From Clostridium tagluense (GTDB taxonomy: Bacteria; Bacillota; Clostridia; Clostridiales; Clostridiaceae): a DNA stretch of 64,000 nt. Below the pieces are notes generated by a model. That model was not told the origin of the DNA, searched no databases, and was given only the letters and a program-made list of their open reading frames with translations. A program made the translations under genes and the position numbers. The stretch lies in the NCBI RefSeq assembly GCF_003865095.1, contig NZ_BHYK01000009.1:62001-126000 (forward strand). Direction: 5' to 3'. Positions 34,093 through 44,016 of this stretch are shown here, one piece after another (position 1 is the stretch's first letter; each line of letters opens with the position of its first letter).

Positions 34093-34986
34093 TCAATATT
34101 CTTCTGAGTACAGTTCTCTTAAAATAGTTAGTGTTTCAAGTAAATGCTGAACATGAAAGTTAAATACTATGTTTATATCGTTATTTATGTAAGATGTACT
34201 AAGTATATCTTCATGGAACAATTCATTTATGTTAAAGCGGTTACTTTCATTAAAATAGCAATTACAAGGCGAATTTGTGAATGTTATAGAATTTAATATA
34301 ACTAGATGATTATAAGCAGTTTTTGAAGTATCTATAACTTTATTAATTTTGTTAACATGTTGTTTTTCAGCACCTTCACTTTGTATTTCACTTAAGTAGG
34401 AGTCTAATGATTTTTCCAATTTGGATATTTGAAGGTTTAAGCCAGAAATATTAATATCTCCATTAAAATTAAATACATCTTTAGATGTTATAAAAATATT
34501 ATGAATTAAAAATTTTCCGTCTTTATGCAAGTTATCTAAAAATTTAGGATGGAATATAAGATAGTTTACTAAAACTGATACAAATATACCAACAAAAGTT
34601 TCTATAACTCTATTGGAACTATAAACTAGCGGAGTGCCTTGTTTAAGATTCGTCATTATTGCTAAAAAAACTACACATGCAATGATAATAGAATTTTTTC
34701 TATTAAGAAGGTTCAAAAAATAAATTACAAATATTATGCCTATACCGATAAGAAATACGTTATTAGGACTTATAAGTGCGAATATTAATCCCCAAATCGC
34801 ACCTATGATAGTACCAATCATCCTATTTTTACCTGTAGTAAAAGAATTGTGTACAGTGCTTTGCATTGTTATTACTGCAGCTATACATGCATAAAAGGGA
34901 TTTTCGTTATGAAAAAACCTTAATATAATTATGCATAAAAAAACTGAAATTGCAGTTTTAATATTTCTCATTCCTATTTTTTGCAT
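34093..34986 (-). CDS. FUSC/ArAE family membrane protein
   Basis: A 297-residue protein with about six N-terminal helices. The segment NPFYACIAAVITMQSTVHNSFTTGKNRMIGTIIGA is characteristic of the fusaric acid resistance / aromatic acid exporter family (the motif is spread over residues 30-64). The C-terminal half is cytoplasmic and helical. It is likely an efflux component or a small-molecule exporter; the substrate is unknown. An AGGAGG site precedes the start. Confidence 0.82.
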   Translation of the reverse strand: MQKIGMRNIKTAISVFLCIIILRFFHNENPFYACIAAVITMQSTVHNSFTTGKNRMIGTIIGAIWGLIFALISPNNVFLIGIGIIFVIYFLNLLNRKNSIIIACVVFLAIMTNLKQGTPLVYSSNRVIETFVGIFVSVLVNYLIFHPKFLDNLHKDGKFLIHNIFITSKDVFNFNGDINISGLNLQISKLEKSLDSYLSEIQSEGAEKQHVNKINKVIDTSKTAYNHLVILNSITFTNSPCNCYFNESNRFNINELFHEDILSTSYINNDINIVFNFHVQHLLETLTILRELYSEEY

Positions 34987-35114
34987 ACTGTTGCCTCCTA
35001 GTCAAACCACACCTTTAGTTTTGAAATATGGTTAAATTCTTGTAAATAATTTTAAACACATCTTACATTTTACCAAATTTCAACTAATTTGCAACTAAAA
35101 ATTATATTTATGCA

Positions 35115-35143
35115 TTGACAAATTGCAAAATCTAAATTAAACT
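35115..35143 (+). promoter_or_regulatory. Promoter of the PyrR-controlled leader
   Basis: TTGACA (35115-35120) and TAAACT (35138-35143) are separated by 17 bases, placing a start site near 35150, about 30 bases before the PyrR element. The -10 matches four of six consensus bases. Confidence 0.6.
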
Positions 35144-35181
35144 AAGAAGAAATTATAAATTATATATAAAAAAAGAAGTAC

Positions 35182-35216
35182 ACTTTTAAGTTAGTCCTGT
35201 GAGGCTAGGAAGGAGT
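35182..35216 (+). promoter_or_regulatory. PyrR-binding RNA element overlapping a ribosome-binding site
   Basis: The core AGTCCTGTGAGGCT (35193-35206) agrees with the PyrR binding-loop consensus (AGUCCNGNGAGGCU) found in pyr operon leaders. The lower stem pairs ACTTTT (35182-35187) with AAGGAGT (35210-35216). That right arm is also the Shine-Dalgarno sequence of the leader ORF at 35221. PyrR bound with UMP should therefore stabilise a hairpin that hides the site. The element is placed before carAB, as expected for pyrimidine control of carbamoyl phosphate synthesis. Confidence 0.8.
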
Positions 35217-35220
35217 ATAG

Positions 35221-35382
35221 ATGATTATGACATGTTTTTTTTGCGTAGAAAAATTCAAATTTAATACTATTAAATATAACACAGTTGGTAATATTTGCAA
35301 TAAAGCTGTAAGTATATTTTCTATTTCGTTAATAAATATAATCAATATATTAATAAGGATAACAAAAAGATTATTTAAATAG
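35221..35382 (+). CDS. 53-codon leader ORF in the carAB attenuator
   Basis: ATG with an ideal AAGGAG site five bases upstream, open to a TAG at 35380-35382. The product is hydrophobic and basic, with two Cys close together (CFFC) and a possible membrane helix (ISLINIINILIRI). Its Shine-Dalgarno sequence lies in the PyrR hairpin and its stop codon lies in the loop of the following terminator, so its translation is positioned to open that terminator. It may matter as a translated leader rather than as a protein. No family was recognised. Confidence 0.5.
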   Translation: MIMTCFFCVEKFKFNTIKYNTVGNICNKAVSIFSISLINIINILIRITKRLFK

Positions 35383-35408
35383 TCTCTTTGTTATCCTTTA
35401 TTTTGTTT
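35355..35408 (+). terminator. Attenuator terminator of the pyr-type leader
   Basis: A stem with 15 of 16 positions paired (35355-35370 with 35383-35398) and a 12-base loop, followed by a T-rich stretch. It lies 140 bases after the PyrR element, inside the end of the leader ORF. Confidence 0.8.
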
Positions 35409-35442
35409 AAAAAAATGGTTTTAGCTGATAAGTATATTTTAA

Positions 35443-35612
35443 GATGAATAAATATTACGATAAATGAATAAAAAAACAAGAAAAATATTGCTTTATTATG
35501 ATAATTAACATATAATTAATAAAAATAAACTAGCAATACCAATAAAAATAATTAAAAACACGGCATATAAGAAGAAAAAATATTATACATAAAAATTGTA
35601 TAAATATTCATT
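35443..35612 (+). promoter_or_regulatory. carA proximal promoter with flanking ARG-box-like sites
   Basis: Promoter TTGCTT (35488-35493) and TATAAT (35511-35516), 17-base spacer. Upstream at 35443-35480 are two ATGAATAAA sites, and downstream at 35584-35612 a TGTATAAATATTCA site with a TACATAAAAATTG partner, both like the Firmicute ArgR/AhrC box (CATGAATAAAAATTCA type). The same arrangement is found before the ABC transporter at 40507. The stretch 35383-35661 holds nothing else. Repression by ArgR and arginine is inferred. Confidence 0.65.
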
Positions 35613-35661
35613 GGTGCGTTTTGACGTTTTAAAAAATGATTTTTATGTAGGAGGATTTAAG

Positions 35662-36708
35662 ATGAAAGGTAAATTGATTTTAGAGAATGGAATAATATTT
35701 GAGGGTAATATATTTGGGTATTTAGAGGAAGGTGTGGGGGAAGTAGTCTTTAATACAGGGATGACTGGATATGAAGAAATCTTAACGGACCCATCCTATT
35801 ATGGACAGATAGTAACTATGACATATCCGCTCATTGGAAATTACGGAATTAATTTAGAAGATGTAGAGTCCAAGTCACCCAAGGTCAAAGGCTTTATTGT
35901 TAGAGAAAAATGTGATAACCCTAATAACTTTAGATGTGAAATGGATTTAGAAGGATATTTTAAGCAAAATAAAATAATGGGCCTAGAAGGTATTGATACA
36001 AGAGCATTAACAAAAATACTTAGAAATAAGGGAACTATGAAAGGTATTATTACTACGAAGGAATTATCGCAAAGTGAAATAAATCAAAAGCTTGTGGCAT
36101 TTAATAATACTGATGCTGTAATGAAGGTTACTACAAAAGAATCTTATGTTATTTACGGCACAGGGACCCATGTGGCTGTTGTGGACTTTGGAATAAAAGA
36201 AAATATTCTGAGATCCTTTATGCAAAGAAATTGCAAATTAACAGTATTTCCTGCGGATACATCTGCGAAAGAAATATTAAAGGTTAATCCAGATTTGATA
36301 TTTTTATCAAATGGCCCTGGAGACCCAGAAGATTTAAAGGGAGTAATTAAGGTGCTAAAAGAAATTATAGGTAAAAAACCTATAGTTGGAATTTGCCTAG
36401 GACATCAACTTTTAGCTTTAGCTCTTGGTGGTAAAACCGAAAAACTTAAATTTGGTCATAGAGGATGTAATCATCCTGTTAAAGATATGCAAGAAAATAA
36501 GGTGTATATTACATCACAAAACCACGGATATTATGTAAGCGTACTCCCAGAAGAAATGGAAGTTACGCATGTAAGCGTAAATGATGGAACTATAGAAGGC
36601 ATGAAACATAAGAATATGCCAATATCCTCTGTGCAGTTCCATCCGGAAGCTTGCCCTGGACCTAAGGATATAGATGCAATTTTCGATAAATTCCTTTCGA
36701 TAATCTAA
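35662..36708 (+). CDS. carA: Carbamoyl phosphate synthetase small subunit
   Basis: A 348-residue glutaminase subunit. The N-terminal CPSase domain has GMTGYEEILTDPSYYGQ and QIVTMTYPLIGNYG. The class I glutamine amidotransferase domain has the catalytic Cys near residue 245 in VGICLGHQ and the His-Glu pair in QFHPEA near residue 327. It hydrolyses glutamine and passes ammonia to CarB for carbamoyl phosphate, used for both arginine and pyrimidines. The ATG at 35662 follows TAGGAGG; the upstream in-frame extension runs over the operator. Confidence 0.95.
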   Translation: MKGKLILENGIIFEGNIFGYLEEGVGEVVFNTGMTGYEEILTDPSYYGQIVTMTYPLIGNYGINLEDVESKSPKVKGFIVREKCDNPNNFRCEMDLEGYFKQNKIMGLEGIDTRALTKILRNKGTMKGIITTKELSQSEINQKLVAFNNTDAVMKVTTKESYVIYGTGTHVAVVDFGIKENILRSFMQRNCKLTVFPADTSAKEILKVNPDLIFLSNGPGDPEDLKGVIKVLKEIIGKKPIVGICLGHQLLALALGGKTEKLKFGHRGCNHPVKDMQENKVYITSQNHGYYVSVLPEEMEVTHVSVNDGTIEGMKHKNMPISSVQFHPEACPGPKDIDAIFDKFLSII

Positions 36709-36810
36709 GTTAGTATTGAGAATTGCAAGTATAAGAGCAAAATACAAAGTAGATGAAATTTGGGATATACAAATAGAATTAAACAAAAGATAATATAGAG
36801 GAGGATTTAT

Positions 36811-39800
36811 ATGCCATTAGATAAAAGCATAAAAAAAGTATTAGTAGTTGGGTCGGGGCCCATAATAATAGGGCAAGCTGCTGAATTTGATTATTCTGGA
36901 ACGCAAGCTTGTCAAGCATTAAAAGAGGAAGGCATAGAAGTTGTGCTTGTAAATAGTAATCCGGCAACGATAATGACAGATAAAGAGGTTGCGGACATTG
37001 TTTATATAGAACCGCTAACTATAGAGTTTTTAGAGAAGATTATTGAAAAGGAAAGACCGGATAGCATGCTTTGTGGTATGGGTGGGCAAACAGCCTTGAA
37101 TTTAGCTGTAGAACTATCTGATAATGATATTTTAGATAAATATAATGTGAGAGTAATCGGCACATCTATTGAAGCCATAAAAAAAGGTGAGGATAGAGAA
37201 ATATTTAGAAATCTTATGCAGGAAATTAATCAGCCAGTTGTAGAAAGTGAAATTGTTACAGAAATAGAAGATGGAGTGCGCTTTGCTAACGAAATAGGCT
37301 ATCCTGTAATTGTAAGACCGGCTTATACGTTAGGCGGAAGTGGTGGTGGAATTGCCGAAAGTGAGGAAGAACTGATTGAAATATTAGAACTTGGATTACA
37401 ATTAAGTTCTATAAGGCAGGTGCTTCTAGAAAAGAGTATTAAAGGCTGGAAAGAGATAGAATATGAAGTGATGAGAGATAACCTCGGTAATTGTATCTGC
37501 GTATGTAATATGGAGAATATAGATCCTGTAGGGATACATACCGGAGATAGTATTGTTGTAGCACCAAGTCAAACTCTTTCTGATAAAGAATACCAAATGC
37601 TTAGAAGTGCATCCATAGACATTATAAACAATGTAGGAATAGAAGGTGGATGTAATGTTCAACTTGCGCTACATCCCAAAAGCTTTGAGTATGCAGTTAT
37701 AGAAATTAATCCAAGAGTAAGTAGATCCTCTGCTCTAGCCTCTAAGGCTACGGGATATCCCATTGCAAAGGTAGCGGCGAAAATAGCTCTAGGATATGCA
37801 CTAGATGAGATAGAAAATGCAGTTACACAAAAAACCTATGCTTGTTTTGAACCTTCTCTAGACTATGTGGTAGTTAAAATTCCTAAGTGGCCTTTTGACA
37901 AATTTCAAGAGGCAAATAGAGTTTTAGGCACAAAGATGATGGCTACAGGGGAGATAATGGCAATTGGAAGTAATTTTGAAGCAGCTTTATTAAAAGGAAT
38001 TCGCTCTTTGGAAATCGGAAAATATTCATTGCAAGATGACTCCTTAGCACAAAAAAGTTTGCAAGAATTGAAGGATAATGTAATGGCCCCTGATGATGAG
38101 AGGATATTTCATTTAGCTGAAATGCTTAGACGCGATTATATGGTGGATAAGGTTTCGGAAATTACAGGTATGGATAAATTCTTTGTAAATAAAATTAAGT
38201 GGATAGTAGATGAAGAGGAAAAGATAAAAAAAACCGACCTAGGAGATATGAATAAAGATTGGTTACAATTATTAAAGAAAAAGGGATTTTCAGATAAGGG
38301 AATTTCAGATTTATTAGGGGTTAAACCAAACGTGATCTATGAACTGAGAAATATATGGAACATTAAGCCTGTTTATAAGATGGTAGATACCTGCGGAGGG
38401 GAATTTGAAGCTTTGTCCCCGTATTACTATTCAACTTATGATGAATATGATGAGGTTGAGGTAAGTGACAAAAGGAAAGTTATGGTAATAGGTTCAGGTC
38501 CTATAAGAATAGGACAAGGTATTGAGTTTGATTACGCATCTGTTCATAGTGTAATTGCTCTTAGAAAGCTAGGAATCGAGACTATAATAGTAAATAATAA
38601 TCCAGAAACTGTAAGTACAGACTTTAATATTTCAGATAAATTATATTTTGAACCATTAACAGAAGAAGAAGTATTGAATATTGTAGAAAAAGAAAAACCA
38701 GATGGAGTTATTCTTCAATTTGGGGGTCAAACCGCTATTAATCTTGCTGAATTCTTAAAGGGGAAAAATATACCTATATATGGAACTAAGCCTGAACAAA
38801 TAGATGCAGCGGAAGATAGAGAAAAATTCGATGCATTACTAGAAAAATTAGATATAAATAGACCGAAGGGAAAAGCTGTTTGGAATTTAGAAGAAGGATT
38901 AAAAGAGGCTAAAATAATAGGTTATCCGGTTTTGGTTAGACCATCCTATGTATTGGGTGGGCAGGGAATGGAAATAACTTATGGAGAAGAGGAACTGGAG
39001 CATTATTTAGTGAATGCCTTTGATAAGGATAAGAAAAATCCAGTTTTAATAGATAGATATTTATTAGGTAGAGAAATAGAAGTTGATGCTATTTGTGATG
39101 GAGAAGAAATATTAATACCGGGTATTATGGAACATTTGGAGAGGGCGGGAGTTCACTCCGGGGATAGTATAACAATATATCCAAGCCAAAACATATCCGA
39201 GACTATAAAAGAAAAAATATTAGAATATACCAGGAAAATAGCAATAGGCCTTAAAGTAATGGGTATGATCAATATTCAGTTTATAGAATTTAAAAATGAA
39301 TTATATATAATAGAAGTTAATCCAAGAGCTAGTCGTACAGTTCCATATATTAGTAAGGTTAGCAAAGTGCCCATAGTAGAATTGGCAACAAGAGTTATGC
39401 TAGGAGAAAAACTAGTGGATTTAGGGTACGGTACCGGAGTTTACAAAGAGCCAAAATTAGTGTCCGTTAAGGTTCCGGTATTCTCAACTCAGAAACTTCC
39501 AGAGGTTGAGGTGTGCGTAGGACCGGAAATGAGATCCACAGGAGAGGTGCTAGGAATAGGAAGAAATTTTGAAGAGGCTTTGTATAAAGGATTTGTAGCT
39601 TCTGGAATGAAATTTAAAAAAGAAAGTGGGGTTATCTTGGCCACAATAAACCCGCAGGATTATAAAGAGTTTATATATATAGCTAAAGGTTTTAGCGAAT
39701 TAAATTATAAATTTATAGCAACCAAGGGCACTGCTAAGCTATTAAAAGATAATGGTATTGAAGCCTTAGAGGTTAAAAAAATCACAGAAGGAAAGCCTAA

Positions 39801-40017
39801 TATAATTGATGTAATAAAGAGTAGACAGGTTGATTTAGTAATAAATACCCCTACTAAAGGAAATGATTCCAAAACAGACGGCTTTAGAATTAGAAGGACG
39901 GCTATTGAGAATAACGTTTTAGTTGTTACTTCATTAGATACTGCGAAAGCTATAGTAGAACTTATGAAGAAAAAGATTGTGAGCGCAAATCTAGAAGTGT
40001 TTAATATTGTAGATTAG
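36811..40017 (+). CDS. carB: Carbamoyl phosphate synthetase large subunit
   Basis: The full-length 1068-residue protein has two homologous ATP-grasp halves, starting [22 protein letters not shown] and [22 protein letters not shown] (each spread over its first 25 residues). The paired [18 protein letters not shown] and [18 protein letters not shown] motifs mark the active sites. The last 130 residues are the MGS-like allosteric domain that binds UMP or ornithine in relatives. It makes carbamoyl phosphate from bicarbonate, ammonia and two ATP. An AGAGGAGG site precedes the ATG, 102 bases after carA. Confidence 0.97.
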   Translation: MPLDKSIKKVLVVGSGPIIIGQAAEFDYSGTQACQALKEEGIEVVLVNSNPATIMTDKEVADIVYIEPLTIEFLEKIIEKERPDSMLCGMGGQTALNLAVELSDNDILDKYNVRVIGTSIEAIKKGEDREIFRNLMQEINQPVVESEIVTEIEDGVRFANEIGYPVIVRPAYTLGGSGGGIAESEEELIEILELGLQLSSIRQVLLEKSIKGWKEIEYEVMRDNLGNCICVCNMENIDPVGIHTGDSIVVAPSQTLSDKEYQMLRSASIDIINNVGIEGGCNVQLALHPKSFEYAVIEINPRVSRSSALASKATGYPIAKVAAKIALGYALDEIENAVTQKTYACFEPSLDYVVVKIPKWPFDKFQEANRVLGTKMMATGEIMAIGSNFEAALLKGIRSLEIGKYSLQDDSLAQKSLQELKDNVMAPDDERIFHLAEMLRRDYMVDKVSEITGMDKFFVNKIKWIVDEEEKIKKTDLGDMNKDWLQLLKKKGFSDKGISDLLGVKPNVIYELRNIWNIKPVYKMVDTCGGEFEALSPYYYSTYDEYDEVEVSDKRKVMVIGSGPIRIGQGIEFDYASVHSVIALRKLGIETIIVNNNPETVSTDFNISDKLYFEPLTEEEVLNIVEKEKPDGVILQFGGQTAINLAEFLKGKNIPIYGTKPEQIDAAEDREKFDALLEKLDINRPKGKAVWNLEEGLKEAKIIGYPVLVRPSYVLGGQGMEITYGEEELEHYLVNAFDKDKKNPVLIDRYLLGREIEVDAICDGEEILIPGIMEHLERAGVHSGDSITIYPSQNISETIKEKILEYTRKIAIGLKVMGMINIQFIEFKNELYIIEVNPRASRTVPYISKVSKVPIVELATRVMLGEKLVDLGYGTGVYKEPKLVSVKVPVFSTQKLPEVEVCVGPEMRSTGEVLGIGRNFEEALYKGFVASGMKFKKESGVILATINPQDYKEFIYIAKGFSELNYKFIATKGTAKLLKDNGIEALEVKKITEGKPNIIDVIKSRQVDLVINTPTKGNDSKTDGFRIRRTAIENNVLVVTSLDTAKAIVELMKKKIVSANLEVFNIVD

Positions 40018-40037
40018 TGAAAAAAGCAATTATAAAT

Positions 40038-40078
40038 AAAACACGTCACAGATAATTTAAGCTGTGACGTGTTTTTTA
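40038..40078 (+). terminator. Terminator after carB
   Basis: A 14-bp stem (40038-40051 with 40062-40075) with a ten-base AT loop and a T run. It ends the carAB transcript, so the following transporter has its own promoter. Confidence 0.92.
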
Positions 40079-40317
40079 ATATGCATATTTAGATATTTAT
40101 ATAAATAAATTTTATAAAAGTATTTGGATTGTAATCAAATTTTTATCTTGGTTTTCTATAAGTAAACGGAAATATCCTGTTAACACATCTATTTTTCAAA
40201 AGTTCTTAAGTGATTAAAAACAACATTAATAATGGCGATCTATCATAACTAAAACTCAGTAAAATCAGCTAGTTTGGCAAGTTTCTATTAATCGCTGTGC
40301 ATAATTATTATATAAAA

Positions 40318-40472
40318 TGAATAAATATAAAGAAAAAGTATTGCATTATTATAAAAATCGGTATATAATAAATAAAAACAAGGCAGACAAATCAATGGTA
40401 TTGGTTGTAAATCGACTAAAATACAGAGATGAGATAAGAATATGCATTATACATAAAAATGTATAAATATCC
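40318..40472 (+). promoter_or_regulatory. Promoter of the amino-acid transporter/argGH operon with ARG-box-like sites
   Basis: TTGCAT (40341-40346) and TATAAT (40364-40369) with a 17-base spacer. An ATGAATAAATATA site lies just upstream (40318-40330) and a TACATAAAAATGTATAAATAT region downstream (40450-40470, quoted here as its core). The spacing copies the carA promoter. Between 40079 and 40317 nothing else is recognised. Confidence 0.65.
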
Positions 40473-40506
40473 ACAAATGAATTGTATAAATGGAGGAGTG
40501 GTACAA

Positions 40507-41298
40507 ATGAAAAAAATTATGTCAATTGTATTAATGGTTACTATGGCAGGTTCATTACTTGTAGGATGCGGCCAAAAACAGGAAAAATTAAATTCTCTAC
40601 AAGCAGTTCAAAAAGCGGGCACACTAACTATAGGAACAGATGATTCATATCCTCCAATGGAATTTAGAGATTCTAAAAACACCTTAGTAGGGTTTGATGT
40701 AGATTTGGCAAATGAAATAGGAAAAAAATTAGGAGTGAAAATAGAGTACACGACTACAGATTTTAATGGAATACTTTTAGCTCTTAACTCATCGAGATTT
40801 AATATTATACTTGCAGCTCTCAGTATTACGGATAAGAGAAAAGAAAGTATAGATTTCTCAGACAGTTATTTAATGGGCGGCCCGGTTATTGCTATAAAAC
40901 AAGGGAATACATCAATAAAAAGTTTGAAAGACTTAAAGGGTAAAATAGTAGCGTGTCAGCTAGGGTCTACAGGAGATGCTGCAGCCACCGGAATAAAGGG
41001 ATTAAAAGAAATTAAAAAGTATGACAAAATTACAGAAGCCTTTCAAGAGTTATCATCTAAAAGAGTAGATGCAGTAGTTATGGATGCTCAAGTTGGAGGA
41101 TATTATGTATCAAAGAAACCAGGTGAATTTGTGGTTTTACAGGACAGAATTAGCGAAGAACCTATAGGAATTGGATTTAAGAAGGAAGATAAGGAATTAA
41201 AAGCAGCTGTGCAAAAGGCCCTTAATGAACTTAAATCAGATGGAACGCTCTCTAAGCTTTCACAAAAGTGGTTTGGATTTGATGCATATAAGAAATAA
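40507..41298 (+). CDS. Polar amino-acid ABC transporter substrate-binding lipoprotein
   Basis: A 263-residue lipoprotein: signal peptide with lipobox LLVGC, so Cys21 or close is the lipidated residue. The family 3 solute-binding signature follows (LTIGTDDSYPPMEFRD and LVGFDVDLANEIGKKLG, cited in parts). The final domain has LSKLSQKWFG. Arginine or a related basic amino acid is the probable substrate because the promoter carries ARG-like boxes and argGH follow in the same direction. The ATG at 40507 has a TGGAGGAG site. Confidence 0.9.
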   Translation: MKKIMSIVLMVTMAGSLLVGCGQKQEKLNSLQAVQKAGTLTIGTDDSYPPMEFRDSKNTLVGFDVDLANEIGKKLGVKIEYTTTDFNGILLALNSSRFNIILAALSITDKRKESIDFSDSYLMGGPVIAIKQGNTSIKSLKDLKGKIVACQLGSTGDAAATGIKGLKEIKKYDKITEAFQELSSKRVDAVVMDAQVGGYYVSKKPGEFVVLQDRISEEPIGIGFKKEDKELKAAVQKALNELKSDGTLSKLSQKWFGFDAYKK

Positions 41299-41312
41299 TT
41301 AGGAGGACAATA

Positions 41313-41960
41313 ATGGATATAAATATTTTAAAGGATATGTTTCCTGTGTTATTAAAAGGAAGTTTAATAACACTAGAACTCACTCTTATATCAGTAGTAG
41401 TTGGAAGTTTAATAGGCATGGTTACAGCCATATTAAAGCTTTCTAAAAATAAGCTAATGGGTACGGTAGCAGGATTTTATACCTGGCTCTTTAGAGGAAC
41501 ACCTATGCTGCTTCAATTATGGTTTTTCTATTTTGGATTACCTTTTGTAGGTATTAAGTTTACAGCCTTTCAAGCAGCAATAATAGGACTTAGTTTAAAT
41601 TCAGGAGCTTACATGGCAGAAATAATAAGAGGTGGAATACTTTCAGTAGATAAAGGGCAGTTTGAAGCTTGCAAGTCCTTGGGGTTCACTTACTTTGATA
41701 CTATGAAAAGAGTAGTATTACCTCAAACCTTTAAAATAATAATTCCATCAGTAGGTAATGAGTTTATAACAATGCTTAAGGATACATCTTTAGTAGCTAC
41801 TATAACTATGGTGGAAGTTATGAGGTCGGCGCAGCTTTTATACGCATCAAGCTTTAGGCCGCTAGAAGCTTTCTTTATAGCAGGATGTTTATATCTTTTA
41901 ATGACAACAATTTTTACTACAGCATTTTCATACTATGAAAAAAGACTGTCAGTATATTAA
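41313..41960 (+). CDS. Amino-acid ABC transporter permease (HisM family)
   Basis: A 215-residue membrane protein of the HisM/GlnP type. It has the EAA-like loop GQFEACKSLGFTYFDTMKRV (20 residues) and typical RGTPMLLQLWFFYFG near residues 62-76. Five transmembrane helices are predicted. A TAGGAGG site and a 14-base gap link it to the binding protein. Confidence 0.92.
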   Translation: MDINILKDMFPVLLKGSLITLELTLISVVVGSLIGMVTAILKLSKNKLMGTVAGFYTWLFRGTPMLLQLWFFYFGLPFVGIKFTAFQAAIIGLSLNSGAYMAEIIRGGILSVDKGQFEACKSLGFTYFDTMKRVVLPQTFKIIIPSVGNEFITMLKDTSLVATITMVEVMRSAQLLYASSFRPLEAFFIAGCLYLLMTTIFTTAFSYYEKRLSVY

Positions 41961-41981
41961 TAGAGGTGATATGGAGTGTAT

Positions 41982-42707
41982 ATGATAGAAACTAAGAATT
42001 TAACTAAAAAATTCGGAAGCTTAACAGTATTTGAAGATTTAAATGTACAGGTTAAAAAAGGAGAAGTACTAGTTATAATAGGACCTTCTGGTTCGGGAAA
42101 AAGCACGTTTTTAAGATGTTTAAATCACCTTGAAAATCCTGATGGGGGAGAGGTTTTTATTGAAGGAGAAAAACTGGATGTAAAAAATAAAAAACATATG
42201 AGAAATACTATTGAAAAAGTAGGAATGGTATTCCAAAACTTTAATTTGTTTCATCATATGACTGTACTCCAAAATGTAATTGAGGCTCCAATTACTGTTA
42301 AGCGAGAAGCCCGCGAAGAAGTATTAAAAAGAGCCGCGGGAATTATTGAAAAAGTGGGTCTTAGTGAAAAATTAGAGAATTATCCATCAAAATTATCAGG
42401 AGGACAAAAGCAAAGAGTAGCTATAGCAAGAGCCCTAGCTATGAGACCTGACATAATGCTCTTTGATGAACCTACTTCATCCTTAGACCCAGAGCTGGTT
42501 GGAGAGGTTTTAGGAGTAATGAAGGATCTTGCAAAAGAAGGCATGACAATGGTGGTTGTAACCCATGAAATGGGGTTTGCAAAGGAAGTGGCAGATAGAG
42601 TCATTTTCATGGATGGAGGAAAAATAGTAGAAGAGGGAACTCCAGAAGAATTTTTTACTGCTCCTAAAGAGCAACGAACTAAAGAGTTTTTAAATAAAAT
42701 ACTTTAG
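41982..42707 (+). CDS. Amino-acid ABC transporter ATP-binding protein
   Basis: A 241-residue ATPase of the GlnQ/ArtP type. It has Walker [10 protein letters not shown] near residue 35, Q-loop FQNFNLF, signature LSGGQKQR, Walker [15 protein letters not shown] and H-loop VVTHEM, all intact. The ATG at 41982 was chosen, with GGAG five bases before, although a GTG at 41976 is also possible. It forms an importer with the two genes before it. Confidence 0.93.
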   Translation: MIETKNLTKKFGSLTVFEDLNVQVKKGEVLVIIGPSGSGKSTFLRCLNHLENPDGGEVFIEGEKLDVKNKKHMRNTIEKVGMVFQNFNLFHHMTVLQNVIEAPITVKREAREEVLKRAAGIIEKVGLSEKLENYPSKLSGGQKQRVAIARALAMRPDIMLFDEPTSSLDPELVGEVLGVMKDLAKEGMTMVVVTHEMGFAKEVADRVIFMDGGKIVEEGTPEEFFTAPKEQRTKEFLNKIL

Positions 42708-42759
42708 ATTAAACCTAAGATATTAAAATATAAAAGCAAAATCGAAAGGGGATATAAAA

Positions 42760-43974
42760 ATGGAAAAAATAATTAAAGATAAAGTGGTTTTAGCATATTC
42801 AGGAGGTCTGGATACCTCAATAATAATAGCTTGGCTTAAGGAAAATTATGATATGGATGTTATAGCAGCTTGCATTAATGTTGGCCAAGAGGACGATATG
42901 AAGGCAATTGAGAAAAAGGCTTTAAGCTCAGGGGCTAAGAAAATATATATCGAAAACGTAACAGCTGAATTTATAAAAGATTACGTATTTAAAGGGGTTA
43001 AGGCAAATGCTACATATGAAGGAAAATATTTGTTAGGTACAGCTTTTGCAAGACCATTAATAGCTAAAAAACTTGTAGAAATTGCTCATAAAGAAGGGGC
43101 AAAGTATATATGCCACGGATGTACTGGTAAGGGAAACGATCAAGTTAGATTTGAGGTAGGCATAGCAGCCATAGATCCTACAATAAAGATTATTGCTCCT
43201 TGGAGAATCTGGGATATAAAATCAAGAGAAGATGCTATAGATTACGCCAATGCTCGCGGTATAGAAATAGCAGTAACCAAAGAAAAAATATATTCAGTGG
43301 ACCAAAACTTATGGCATGCAAGTCATGAAGGTGGAGATATTGAAGATTTTAAAAATGACCATAAAAGAGATATGTATCTTATGGTTACACCTCCAGAAAA
43401 AGCTAAAGATGAAGCTACGTATGTAGATATATATTTTGAAAAGGGAATTGCGACAAAAATAGATGGAATTGAATTAGAGCCAATAGATATCGTTTCAATA
43501 TTAAACAAAATCGGTGGAGAAAATGGAATAGGTATTGTAGATTTAGTAGAAAATAGACTTGTAGGAATGAAGTCAAGAGGAATATATGAAACACCAGGTG
43601 GTACTGTTCTTTATGCAGCTCATAAAGAACTTGAGGAAATAACTATAGATAAAGATACATTGCACTTTAAATATCAAATATCACAGAAATATGGAGAATT
43701 AGTTTATGATGGCCTTTGGTTTAGCACTATGAGAGAAGCCCTTGATGCCTTTGTAGATAAGACTCAAGAAACCGTAACAGGCTCTGTTAAATTAAAATTG
43801 TATAAAGGAAATATTATGGTAGCAAGTAAAGAATCGCCTAATGCACTATACGATGCAAGTATATCTTCTTTTGGTTCAAGTGTACTATATGATCATAAGG
43901 ATGCAGAAGGATTTATAAACTTATTTTCATTGCCAAGTAAAATTAAGGCATACAAACATTTAAATAATATTTAA
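42760..43974 (+). CDS. argG: Argininosuccinate synthase
   Basis: A 404-residue enzyme. The N-terminal pyrophosphatase loop AYSGGLDTS near residues 12-20 binds [18 protein letters not shown] and the [14 protein letters not shown] region are family marks. It joins citrulline and aspartate with ATP to give argininosuccinate. It is transcribed with the upstream transporter (52-base gap) and argH. A GAAAGGGG site precedes the ATG. Confidence 0.96.
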   Translation: MEKIIKDKVVLAYSGGLDTSIIIAWLKENYDMDVIAACINVGQEDDMKAIEKKALSSGAKKIYIENVTAEFIKDYVFKGVKANATYEGKYLLGTAFARPLIAKKLVEIAHKEGAKYICHGCTGKGNDQVRFEVGIAAIDPTIKIIAPWRIWDIKSREDAIDYANARGIEIAVTKEKIYSVDQNLWHASHEGGDIEDFKNDHKRDMYLMVTPPEKAKDEATYVDIYFEKGIATKIDGIELEPIDIVSILNKIGGENGIGIVDLVENRLVGMKSRGIYETPGGTVLYAAHKELEEITIDKDTLHFKYQISQKYGELVYDGLWFSTMREALDAFVDKTQETVTGSVKLKLYKGNIMVASKESPNALYDASISSFGSSVLYDHKDAEGFINLFSLPSKIKAYKHLNNI

Positions 43975-44016
43975 GCAAAATTACAAAATCTATAGAAGGC
44001 TTAGCGGGTGATATAT

